This document shows, one piece after another, positions 1 to 7,269 of a stretch of DNA of 13,862 nt. Every line of letters begins with the position of its first letter. Position 1 is the stretch's first letter. The position numbers and the translations under genes are program-made. The stretch spans positions 1 through 13,862 of the forward strand of contig DAOVGO010000099.1 of the NCBI GenBank assembly GCA_030672345.1, read 5' to 3'. The stretch comes from Methanosarcinales archaeon. GTDB lineage: Archaea; Halobacteriota; Methanosarcinia; Methanosarcinales; Methanogasteraceae. The notes below the pieces were generated by a model, which ran no database searches, had not been told where the DNA came from, and worked only from the letters and a program-made list of their open reading frames with translations.

Positions 1-31
1 CTTATGAACAAGTATTCCTGATAGGATCAGT

Positions 32-2398
32 ATGAGGAGTATGATTCTGGTGCTTATCGTCCTCTCGATAGTCATTGGTGGTTGTGTTGATCAGGATTCC
101 CAGGAACCGCTCCAGCCGGAACCGGAACCGGATCAACCGGAACCGATCCAGGAAGCAAAACTTGAAACAGAACCGATCGATCTATCCGATCTCGTGTCTG
201 AAGGTCCGGATTTTACCAGATATTACTCATTGCAGCCTCTGGATATTACTTTGAAGGTCCCCCCGTACGATTTGCCGCTTCAGACGAACCAGATCTCAAA
301 CTATGGTCCGTTCTCCGGAGAAATCCCGCTCAGCGATGATGCCCTGAGTTTACTGGAAGAAAACGGCTTCGTTGTCATAGGTAATCTTTTTAATCAGAAG
401 GAAGAGGATATTGTCCAGCCGTACAAGACGCTTGCGGATGGCGAGATACCGATCTTCATCACCACCGATTCGCTACTGCACCTCTATCATATCCAGTTCG
501 ATGAGACGCTGCGGCAGATCGAGGAAAGGGAATTTTACGACCTGATATGGGAGATCAGCGAGGAATTGCTGAACGATTCACTAAAATCTTATGAAAATTC
601 AGGTGGAGAGCTTAAAGAAGCGTCAAGGAGGAATGTTGCCTACTTTTCGGTTGGTTTGAGTCTGCTTGAGCCGCGACCAGAACAGGTCTGCCAGAGCGAG
701 CGCGAATGGGAATGTGCCGATGCCCACTTCAAGAAGGAGGATCTGGGGCGTTATAGTTTCGAGGTCCCGTCATTTGTCGCGGATGATGTCAGCAAGGAAT
801 TAAAATTGATAGCGGAGCATTCCGGATTCTCAAAGTCCCCTATATTTATTTACAATGAAGATTACTCCCAGTATGTCCCGAGAGGGCACTACACACGCTC
901 GGAAAAACTGAAGAACTATTTCAGAGCGTTTATGTGGTATGGACGGATGAGCATGCTCCTCAAGGGCTCGGACACGATAGCGCCGGGAACGACCGACCCC
1001 TCCTGTGAAGAGGCTCTCATTGGAGTGGAGGATGCAAGAATCCAGACGATGGGCGCATCTCTGATATCATCCGAATTCGATGAAAATGAGGAACTGATGG
1101 GTAAATGGGACCGGATATATCTGGTAACCGCTTTTTATGTGGGATTATCCGATGATCTGGGACCTTATGAGTACATCGATGCATTAAACCTTGTTTTTGG
1201 GGAAACGTTCGATCCGGATGATCTGGATGACGAGACGCTCAATGAATTGAGAGCGAAACTGGCAGAGTACGGATCGCCAGAGATATATGGCGGGACCGGA
1301 GCATGCGAAATACCGCCGCCGTTCACGCCTGCGCAGGCGGACCAGTGCCTGGAAAACACAGCAGGATTCAGGTTGATGGGGCAGCGGTTCATCCCTGATT
1401 CGTACATGTTCACAAACCTTGTCGGTGTTTATACAGACGTCTACGAGGGGGACGGGGGGCCTTTCACGCTCGTAATCGATGGCGCTGGAAGGCAGGTCAG
1501 AGGTTTCCCCCGCGGTCTCGATGTCATGGCGCTTCTCGGATCGGATCGATCAAGGGAACTACTAAATGAACTTGATGATTCCAATTACAGGGAATATGAT
1601 CGGCAGTATGGGCAGCTAAAGGACGAATTCGACTCGTTTGACGCGGCAGAGTGGAACAAAAACCTTTACTGGTCATGGTTATTCGCGCTAAAGCCCCTTC
1701 TCAAAGATTACGGCGCGGGCTACCCGACATTCATGCAGACCGATGCATGGCAGGATAAGGAACTGACCACAGCACTCGCATCATGGGCAGAACTCAGGCA
1801 CGATACGATCCTCTATGCCAAACAGAGTTATACCATGGTGGCGACTGCTATGCCCCCTGAAGAAAAACCTGTTGTCGGATATGTTGAGCCGGTTCCTGAG
1901 TTCTATAATCGGTTGCTGGCGCTGACACGGATGACGAACAACGGTCTCGCCGATATGGACGTTCTGGACGAATCGGCAAAGCGCAGACTCGATAACCTCG
2001 AAGAGATACTCGGGAAGCTTGTTGAGATCTCATCAAAGGAACTGGAGAATACGGAACTGACAGATGATGATTACGATTTTATAAAGAATTTCGGTGATCG
2101 TCTGGATGGCGTCATCGCCGATGTTGACGATAAGGCAAAGAAGACGACGATCATCGCTGATGTGCATACCGATGGCAATACGATGCAGGTTCTCGAAGAG
2201 GGCGTTGGATACGTTGATCTGATCGTTGTTGCATACAAACTACCTGACGGAAGAATCCTCCTCGGAGCAGGTCCTGTTATGAGTTATTATGAGTTCAAGC
2301 ATCCGATGAGTGAGAGACTCACCGATGAGGCATGGAGGGAGCTTCTGGTTTCAGATCCGCCCGAGAGACCGGGATGGGTCTCGAATTTCGCCGAATGA
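32..2398 (+). CDS. DUF3160 family lipoprotein
   Basis: 788 residues. The N-terminus has basic R2, a hydrophobic stretch (residues 4-17) and a lipobox-like I-G-G-C with Cys18, so the protein is probably a lipid-anchored exported protein facing outside the membrane. A Pro/Glu-rich linker follows (about residues 24-50). The rest, from about residue 95 to 770, resembles the DUF3160 family of archaea and bacteria: an early segment with TTDSLLHLYHIQFDE, a middle segment with RLMGQRFIPDSYMF, and a C-terminal segment with ADVHTDGNTMQVLEEGVGY followed by GAGPVMSYYEF. The family has no assigned biochemical function and I do not infer one. The ATG at 32 was chosen because an in-frame stop (tga at 5-7) lies just upstream and because it gives a complete signal peptide; the ATG at 41 would lose the arginine. 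The next gene starts 78 bp downstream on the same strand, so co-transcription is possible but not shown. Confidence 0.85.
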   Translation: MRSMILVLIVLSIVIGGCVDQDSQEPLQPEPEPDQPEPIQEAKLETEPIDLSDLVSEGPDFTRYYSLQPLDITLKVPPYDLPLQTNQISNYGPFSGEIPLSDDALSLLEENGFVVIGNLFNQKEEDIVQPYKTLADGEIPIFITTDSLLHLYHIQFDETLRQIEEREFYDLIWEISEELLNDSLKSYENSGGELKEASRRNVAYFSVGLSLLEPRPEQVCQSEREWECADAHFKKEDLGRYSFEVPSFVADDVSKELKLIAEHSGFSKSPIFIYNEDYSQYVPRGHYTRSEKLKNYFRAFMWYGRMSMLLKGSDTIAPGTTDPSCEEALIGVEDARIQTMGASLISSEFDENEELMGKWDRIYLVTAFYVGLSDDLGPYEYIDALNLVFGETFDPDDLDDETLNELRAKLAEYGSPEIYGGTGACEIPPPFTPAQADQCLENTAGFRLMGQRFIPDSYMFTNLVGVYTDVYEGDGGPFTLVIDGAGRQVRGFPRGLDVMALLGSDRSRELLNELDDSNYREYDRQYGQLKDEFDSFDAAEWNKNLYWSWLFALKPLLKDYGAGYPTFMQTDAWQDKELTTALASWAELRHDTILYAKQSYTMVATAMPPEEKPVVGYVEPVPEFYNRLLALTRMTNNGLADMDVLDESAKRRLDNLEEILGKLVEISSKELENTELTDDDYDFIKNFGDRLDGVIADVDDKAKKTTIIADVHTDGNTMQVLEEGVGYVDLIVVAYKLPDGRILLGAGPVMSYYEFKHPMSERLTDEAWRELLVSDPPERPGWVSNFAE

Positions 2399-2476
2399 TT
2401 GATGATATCTGAAAATTGCAGCCATTTCCGCTGATTACTTGATCTGGGATCTTAATGTTAATGGTTGTGACCATAA

Positions 2477-3286
2477 ATGCAAAAACTGACTCTGAGACAC
2501 GACCGGCTCCTCGTCCTCTTCCTCTTACTCGGACTCGTGATACTTGCTTTTATAACAATCCCGCTTCTTAACATGACTGCCGGTCAACTCATCTCCAACC
2601 AGCCCGGCATGGCAGAAGCGATCAACGATTCTTCGGTCTGGAAAGCGATGATCCTCACGATGTACACCGCACTTGTCGCAACCGCCGTAGCATTCGTATT
2701 CGGCGTGCCCCTCGCATACTTCCTTGCACGACGCGACTTCCCGGGCAAGGGCGCAGTCGAGAGCATCGTGGATATCCCGATCATCGTTCCGCACACGGTG
2801 GCAGGTATCGCACTCCTCACTGTATTCGGATTGCATGGATTGCTCGGTCAGCCGCTGTCACAGGTCACCCAGTTCAGAGACGCGATTCCAGGAGTCGTGG
2901 TTGCGATGCTCTTTGTCTCGGTACCGTTCCTGATCAACTCGGCGCGAGAAGGGTTCCAGAGCGTCGATCCGCGCCTCGAAAACGTTGCCAGATCGCTCGG
3001 AGCATCGGAATGGGGCGCATTCATCTGGGTTACGGTCCCGCTTGCCGCGCGCCACATCCTCGTGGGCTCGATTATGTGCTGGGCGCGGGCGATGAGCGAG
3101 TTTGGCGCTGTCATCGTGATCGCATACTACCCGATGATCACACCAACCCTGATCTACGAGCGATACATCTCCTACGGGCTTTCGGCATCATCCCCGATCG
3201 CTGTTCTGATGATCATCGTCTGTCTGGTCATATTTATCGCATTGCGGGCGATCTCTTCCGGATGGAGACGGTACGATCGGGATTAG
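2477..3286 (+). CDS. wtpB: Tungstate/molybdate ABC transporter permease (WtpB type)
   Basis: 269 residues, normal length for a single-domain ABC permease. About six hydrophobic segments are visible (near residues 11-33, 57-84, 100-120, 137-155, 190-215 and 240-258). The cytoplasmic EAA-type loop that docks on the ATPase is at residues 168-190 (ENVARSLGASEWGAF). The segment SEFGAVIVIAYYPMITPTLIYERY (about residues 207-230) is typical of archaeal tungstate/molybdate (WtpB) permeases and distinguishes it from sulfate permeases. The family moves oxyanions inward across the membrane with a binding protein (WtpA) and an ATPase (WtpC). Tungstate supply would serve formylmethanofuran dehydrogenase or aldehyde oxidoreductases (family knowledge). 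Neither partner gene is next to it here: DUF3160 is upstream and an opposite-strand gene is downstream. A GTGA at 2465-2468 could be a weak ribosome site for the ATG at 2477, and an AT-rich stretch near 2452-2461 could be a TATA box. Substrate choice between W and Mo cannot be read from the sequence. Confidence 0.88.
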   Translation: MQKLTLRHDRLLVLFLLLGLVILAFITIPLLNMTAGQLISNQPGMAEAINDSSVWKAMILTMYTALVATAVAFVFGVPLAYFLARRDFPGKGAVESIVDIPIIVPHTVAGIALLTVFGLHGLLGQPLSQVTQFRDAIPGVVVAMLFVSVPFLINSAREGFQSVDPRLENVARSLGASEWGAFIWVTVPLAARHILVGSIMCWARAMSEFGAVIVIAYYPMITPTLIYERYISYGLSASSPIAVLMIIVCLVIFIALRAISSGWRRYDRD

Positions 3287-3392
3287 GTCGATGACTCGAG
3301 ATCCCACCGCGGATATCGATGTTCTTGTTATTCGGGGGACTATCCCATGAAAACTCCACGCGATACCGAAGCATATTCGAATCTACTACGTA

Positions 3393-4469
3393 CTACGTAT
3401 CTTCAGCCTCTGCAGCATCCACTCCCGCCGCCTCTATGAGCCGGATCCTTGTTCTGTAAGCCGCGAGAAGAAAGCCGTACAGCGCAGGTCCGACGACGAT
3501 GCCCACCATCCCGACTACGAAGAGCGGTGCGGCAAACGCCAGCAGGGTGATGATCGGATGAATCGCGGCGCTCTCCATGGCAAGGCGGGGGCGGATGATG
3601 TTCTCCGGGATCAGGTTAAGAAAGATCACTCCGAATGTTAGTATAGCCACACCTCTCGTATAATCCTGTATCACCAGATAGTAGAGCGTCATAGGCAGAA
3701 TGATCGTGTTTGTCCCGACGAGGGGGAGCAGCGCAAAGACGGCTATGACAATGCCCCAGAGGACTGGATACGATATTCCGAGCAGAAGAAATCCAATGGC
3801 TGCAATGGCTCCTGTCAACATGCAGGTGATGAAATATACGTTGAAGAGGCTGTGGTAGATCGGTTTTAACTCGTCAAGAAACTGTGAGACAAGTTCCCTT
3901 TCCGGCAGGAGACAAATAGCGTTATTCATGACGTTCTCGCCATCGATTAAGAGATAATAGACGAGCAATACAGAAATACCAAACTGTGCAAGGTATATCG
4001 GCGTTCTGGCGGCAAGTCCGGTGACGATCTCTGCAGCGAGAGTGAGAATCGTTGGCACGATCTGGCTGGCAAAAGCTTTGAACTGCTGGCTTATCTCTTC
4101 TGTGTACCGGGCTGCCCAGGGGAGATGTTCTTCTGTAAAGCCGCTTACGTAGCTCAAAAGGTCATTTATCACCTCATCAAGAGCATATTGAGATCCTGAG
4201 AGGTTCGATACCTCAGTTGCCAGTGCGTTGATCGCTCCAATGATGACGATTATGAAGACTGCAAACACCATTGAAATGACGAGTAATGACGAGATCTGCT
4301 TATTTTTGGTGATGCGGAGGAGATATGAGTAGAGCGGAGACAGGAGATAGGCGATGAGGGCGCTCCATAATATGGTTGTTATGAATGCTTTTGTTACGTA
4401 TATGGTTGCAACGACCACGGAGACGAGCACCACTCTCGCAATCCACCAGAACCTCCTGCGGGAGTCCAT
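3393..4469 (-). CDS. AI-2E family membrane transporter (UPF0118/PerM-like)
   Basis: 358 residues, the usual size for this family. The pattern is a hydrophobic N-terminal half (about residues 9-50 and 60-86), a long soluble stretch (about 88-150), then a C-terminal block of membrane segments. The C-terminal block contains FALLPLVGTNTIILP and a later N-L-I-P-E-N-I-I-R-P motif, which match the conserved P-x-x-G and N-x-x-x-P positions of the AI-2E/PerM family. Members are proposed exporters of small molecules or ions; the autoinducer-2 assignment was made in bacteria and should not be assumed for an archaeon. The protein ends in an acidic, alanine-rich cytoplasmic tail. The start codon reads as ATG at 4469. 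Basic residues directly after it (DSRRR) fit a cytoplasmic N-terminus. The gene is convergent with wtpB, with 106 bp between the stops, and stands alone on its strand. Confidence 0.85.
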   Translation of the reverse strand: MDSRRRFWWIARVVLVSVVVATIYVTKAFITTILWSALIAYLLSPLYSYLLRITKNKQISSLLVISMVFAVFIIVIIGAINALATEVSNLSGSQYALDEVINDLLSYVSGFTEEHLPWAARYTEEISQQFKAFASQIVPTILTLAAEIVTGLAARTPIYLAQFGISVLLVYYLLIDGENVMNNAICLLPERELVSQFLDELKPIYHSLFNVYFITCMLTGAIAAIGFLLLGISYPVLWGIVIAVFALLPLVGTNTIILPMTLYYLVIQDYTRGVAILTFGVIFLNLIPENIIRPRLAMESAAIHPIITLLAFAAPLFVVGMVGIVVGPALYGFLLAAYRTRIRLIEAAGVDAAEAEDT

Positions 4470-4758
4470 GTTTTATGTTGTCTGTTCGGACTGTTGGATA
4501 AACCTTTTCGTTTGTGTTTCAGGGGAGATCCTTTCGCCCCTCCGGTTGGGTTTATGGGGTGGTTGCAACGGCTCCTGGGTAGTTGCTGAACTATTATTCA
4601 AAGCCATTTTCTATCTTGCCGATGAGCTTTTCCACATTCCGAATTTCATATTCTCTCCTGAGCCATCGTCTGAGCGTTGATCGTGGAAATGCCCGGCAGT
4701 CATTTCATCACGTCGCCATCAACCTTTTCACGTGTGGCGGCGTAGGCAGGTCCCTCCG
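4470..4758. other. Intergenic stretch without an intact gene
   Basis: Between the divergent AI-2E gene and the gyrB-fragment promoter motif I see no intact gene, no RNA gene and no clear terminator. The first 30 bases should carry the minus-strand promoter of the AI-2E gene; the A/T-rich bases just upstream of its start are the only candidate. An open plus-strand frame crosses here (4354-4680), but it overlaps the AI-2E gene and resembles nothing. A 36-codon minus-strand stretch with protein-like composition is listed separately. Confidence 0.6.
4594..4704 (-). pseudogene. Possible decayed remnant of a DNA-binding-like coding sequence
   Basis: Read on the minus strand, 36 codons ending in TAA (4594-4596) give a peptide containing FPRSTLRRWLRREYEIRN followed by VEKLIGKIENGFE. 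It is rich in Arg, Lys and Glu, amphipathic, and looks like the end of a helix-turn-helix plus a short helical tail. Two adjacent in-frame stops (TGA TGA, just above 4704) precede it, and the frame has no ATG or GTG start after them, so it cannot be expressed as it stands. It could be the tail of an old transposase or regulator, or chance. It lies just left of the gyrB fragment, in a region that looks rearranged. I recognise no specific family. Confidence 0.25.
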
Positions 4759-4774
4759 CCCAATAACTTTACGA
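4759..4774 (+). promoter_or_regulatory. Promoter-like motif duplicated with the gyrB fragment
   Basis: The 16-mer cccaataactttacga is identical to 8497-8512 in front of full-length gyrB, at nearly the same distance from the ATG (22 bases here, 23 there). The A/T-rich core sits roughly 25-35 bases before the start codon, the position expected for an archaeal TATA element on a leaderless or near-leaderless transcript. Promoter activity is inferred from position and conservation only. Confidence 0.4.
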
Positions 4775-4796
4775 CCTCCTGCAGCGATAATACCCC

Positions 4797-4949
4797 ATGG
4801 AGAACGAAGAGCAGATCAGGGTACTGAGCGGACTTGAAGCGGTGCGTTCCCTGCCCGGGATGTACATCGGGAGCACCGGACCTGTCGGGCTGCACCATCT
4901 CGTGAGCGAGGTCGTTGATAACAGCATCGACGAGGCGATGGCAGGGCAT
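4797..4949 (+). repeat. Direct repeat, left copy (gyrB 5' end)
   Basis: This segment matches 8536-8688 with 148 of 153 bases identical and no gaps. The two copies are in direct orientation, offset by 3739 bp. The repeats bound the segment holding the NosD-like gene and the archaellin gene. Confidence 0.92.
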
Positions 4950-4955
4950 CGATGA
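4797..4955 (+). pseudogene. Truncated gyrB 5' fragment (52-codon open frame)
   Basis: This frame encodes MENEEQIRVLSGLEAV and onward, identical to residues 1-51 of the full-length GyrB encoded at 8536, then one Arg and a TGA at 4953-4955. Over the 51 shared codons only five bases differ (4892, 4904, 4916, 4946, 4949), all at third positions and all synonymous. The peptide covers the N-terminal arm and the first ATP-site helix (EVVDNSIDEA) but lacks DDGRGIP, the rest of the ATPase fold and TOPRIM, so it cannot be a topoisomerase subunit. An in-frame TAA at 4788-4790 fixes the start at 4797. Homology stops abruptly at 4949. It is most simply a gene fragment left by duplication or insertion. An expressed 52-residue peptide is possible because the upstream motif is kept. 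Confidence 0.85.
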
Positions 4956-5096
4956 CCGATACCCTAACTTCTTTTCAGGTGCCAAAACCAGGCTGTGGTG
5001 CGGGCGCTCCAGAGGCAGGGGGCGGGGGAAATGCTTATTGATGATGCGAACCAGATATGATAATCGGATCAGGAGAAACGGATCCGGGGTTATCGC

Positions 5097-6935
5097 ATGA
5101 AATTCGGAGATCGTATCAGACAGAACCAGACAGTCGCAGACGCAACGCCGGGCGCTCTTATTCGGTGGGGGATTGTGATCAGCATGGTGGCTGGCATGTT
5201 TCTTGTCTTGTTTGCCACCCCGGTCTATGCGGTGAATCAGACCATTGACGGCGACCCGGTGGACGTTACCGTCAAGGATGGTGGCGGGATTGAGCCCTAC
5301 TACGACAACTGGGCAAATAAGTACCAATATTATAACACGGGAGCATGTAACAATGTCCTCTGGCTGAACGGAGTGTCTATGGGGTTTGACGCTCCCACTA
5401 TCGGGGGCAGCTGTAACTGTGTGGCAGCTACCGACTTCACAGCAATCTCCAATAGTAAACCCGATCCATGGACCATCAAGACCGTCTACGATGCGGGGGG
5501 CACGGGAGTGCGTATCACGCAGCGGATTGAGTACGTCAATGGAAACCAGTATTACACGATGAACTGGAACATCGCCAATAACGGAGCTTCCACTTATACG
5601 GATCTCCGCTTCATCCACGGCGGCGACACATACTTCGGCGGTCAAGACTATGCAAACGGTAGCTACGACTCTGGCTTGAACATGGTCTACCTGACCAATT
5701 CCGGAGTCACGGGCATTATGGGGCTGCTCGGTACGCCCACCTCGCCGATGGATCATTATCAGGCGGGTCACTTTGGCATTGTCAAAGACTCGATGTGTGC
5801 CGGGCGGCTTTCCGATACCGTTGACCCGGAATTCACGGACGCTGGCTACGCTGCAGAATGGGACCGGGCTACACTGGCTCCGGGAGACGTATGGAATATT
5901 GTGGCTATCGAAAAATGGACCGCTGCGGGCGACGTGCAGGTCTTTGCCCCGGCAGGGCAGAGTGGCTATGTTGGTGACACTTTCAATTACAATTTCATAG
6001 TGCAGAACTTGCAGAGTTCTTCGGACACCTTCGATCTGTCCACCAGTTCCAGCCAGGGCTGGACTGTCTCGCTGCCGGGCACAGTCACCATCGATGCCGG
6101 TTCGTCTGAGACAGTTCTCGTTCAGGTCACTGCGACGTCGGCAGGTACCGACGTAACAACGCTAACGGTGACATCACAGTCGGATGCAAGCGTGACCAAC
6201 AGTGATTCTGTCACCACCCAAACAAATACAGCAAGCGCGACAGAACTACACGTCGGTTCCGGACAGGCACATTCCACGATACAAAGCGCTGTGGATGCTG
6301 CTTCAGAGGGAGATACCATCATCGTACATGCCGGCAGCTACACTGAAAACGTGAACATAAACAAGCGGCTCACGCTGCAGGGGGAGGGCGCGGATGTGGT
6401 GACCGTGACCGCGGCAGTATCGAATGATCATGTCTTTGAGGTGACCGCGGACAGTGTGAGCATCAGCGGGTTCACTGTGACAGGAGCAACCGCAAGCTCG
6501 AAGGCTGGTATTTACCTTGGCAGTGTGGGGCAATGCAGTATTGTTGATAACATCGCATCAAACAACTTCTACGGCATCTACCTGGATTCTTCGAGCAGCA
6601 ACACGCTGACGAGCAACACCGTGAACTCGAACATCGACTACGGCATCTACCTGGATTCTTCGAGCAGCAACCAGATCTACAACAACGAATTCAACAACGC
6701 AAATAACGCCCGTGACAATGGAAACAACGTCTGGAACACCACCGTAACAGGAGGAACAAACATCATCTACGGACGGTATCTTGGCGGTAACTACTGGTTA
6801 GATTATGGTGGTACGGATTCGGATTACGATGAACTGGGAGATACATTGCTTCCATATACTTCTTCCGGGAGTATAACAACTGGCGGGGATTATCACCCAC
6901 TGACCCCGTATATCCTCTACGTAATCTGGATATGA
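5097..6935 (+). CDS. Secreted surface protein with NosD-type beta-helix domain
   Basis: 612 residues. A long N-terminal signal is present: basic residues in 1-23, hydrophobic core 25-44, likely cleavage after V-Y-A (residue 45). Residues about 46-285 form a region I do not recognise, with Cys84, Cys106, Cys108 and Cys234, which could pair outside the cell. Residues about 285-375 look like an Ig-like/NEW3-type beta-sandwich (FVQN-like IVQNLQSSSDTFDLS, then GWTVSLPG). Residues about 382-600 are a right-handed beta-helix of the NosD/pectate-lyase-like kind: IQSAVDAASEGDTIIVHAG opens it, YGIYLDSSSSN occurs twice (about 491-501 and 515-525), and GGNYWLDYGGTDSDYDELGD closes it, as in many methanogen surface proteins. 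These folds usually bind or process polysaccharide, but no catalytic site can be named. It ends right after the helix, without the PGF-CTERM or transmembrane anchor common in relatives. The ATG at 5097 is preceded by ccgggg at about 5084-5089, a weak ribosome site. Confidence 0.8.
   Translation: MKFGDRIRQNQTVADATPGALIRWGIVISMVAGMFLVLFATPVYAVNQTIDGDPVDVTVKDGGGIEPYYDNWANKYQYYNTGACNNVLWLNGVSMGFDAPTIGGSCNCVAATDFTAISNSKPDPWTIKTVYDAGGTGVRITQRIEYVNGNQYYTMNWNIANNGASTYTDLRFIHGGDTYFGGQDYANGSYDSGLNMVYLTNSGVTGIMGLLGTPTSPMDHYQAGHFGIVKDSMCAGRLSDTVDPEFTDAGYAAEWDRATLAPGDVWNIVAIEKWTAAGDVQVFAPAGQSGYVGDTFNYNFIVQNLQSSSDTFDLSTSSSQGWTVSLPGTVTIDAGSSETVLVQVTATSAGTDVTTLTVTSQSDASVTNSDSVTTQTNTASATELHVGSGQAHSTIQSAVDAASEGDTIIVHAGSYTENVNINKRLTLQGEGADVVTVTAAVSNDHVFEVTADSVSISGFTVTGATASSKAGIYLGSVGQCSIVDNIASNNFYGIYLDSSSSNTLTSNTVNSNIDYGIYLDSSSSNQIYNNEFNNANNARDNGNNVWNTTVTGGTNIIYGRYLGGNYWLDYGGTDSDYDELGDTLLPYTSSGSITTGGDYHPLTPYILYVIWI
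6569..6671 (+). repeat. Two exact 34-bp direct repeats in the beta-helix gene
   Basis: A 34-base segment at 6569-6602 recurs exactly at 6638-6671, offset by 69 bp (23 codons, one beta-helix turn). Each encodes YGIYLDSSSSN. Neighbouring turns are diverged, so this points to a recent turn duplication or local conversion. Confidence 0.9.
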
Positions 6936-7101
6936 GCAGCGGGCACAAACCACATCATGACCACCATCAGCGGACAGGCTCATGCTCATGGTAACGTGAC
7001 CGGGATAGCAAAAAACGGAGCGGGGATGTTAACCTTGAAGTAACTACTCGAGTATGTTGTTTGGTCGCCCGATTACGATCCTATAGTTTCTGACAAGAAA
7101 A

Positions 7102-7173
7102 ATAACCGCCGAGGGCGCGGAGGTTCGCAGAGAGATATTGTCCTCCGCGTCCCTTTGCGCACTCCGCGGTTAA
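7102..7173. repeat. Imperfect inverted repeat (dispersed hairpin-type element)
   Basis: The left arm starts taaccgccgag and continues into gcgcggagg (7103-7122). The right arm has cctccgcg (7142-7149) and ends actccgcggtta (7161-7172). The arms pair across about 70 bp with an A/T-containing loop, and the right arm carries a few extra bases. This style of GC-rich repeat with cgcggag modules and a taaccgc/gcggtta border is scattered through many bacterial and archaeal genomes. It lies between the convergent NosD-like and archaellin genes, where its RNA hairpin could end or insulate transcripts from both sides. The remainder of the gap (6936-7101 and 7174-7269) shows no gene. Confidence 0.65.
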
Positions 7174-7269
7174 ATTCCCTGTTTGGATCGGGTTTGTGTT
7201 CCGGGTTAGGCAGTGCCGATATAGTGAAGTCTGAAGATGGGCGACACGAAATTGTTACGATCATCAACC

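Noticed and set aside
4354..4680. 108-codon plus-strand frame overlapping the start of the AI-2E gene
   Set aside because: Its first third is antisense to the AI-2E N-terminus and the rest has no ribosome site or family resemblance.
4728..5771. 347-codon minus-strand open frame over the gyrB fragment and the start of the NosD-like gene
   Set aside because: It runs antisense to two regions with clear plus-strand homology, has no recognisable domain, and a similar antisense frame appears opposite the other gyrB copy.
7073..7267. 64-codon minus-strand frame between the convergent genes
   Set aside because: It is built mostly across the hairpin repeat and resembles no protein.
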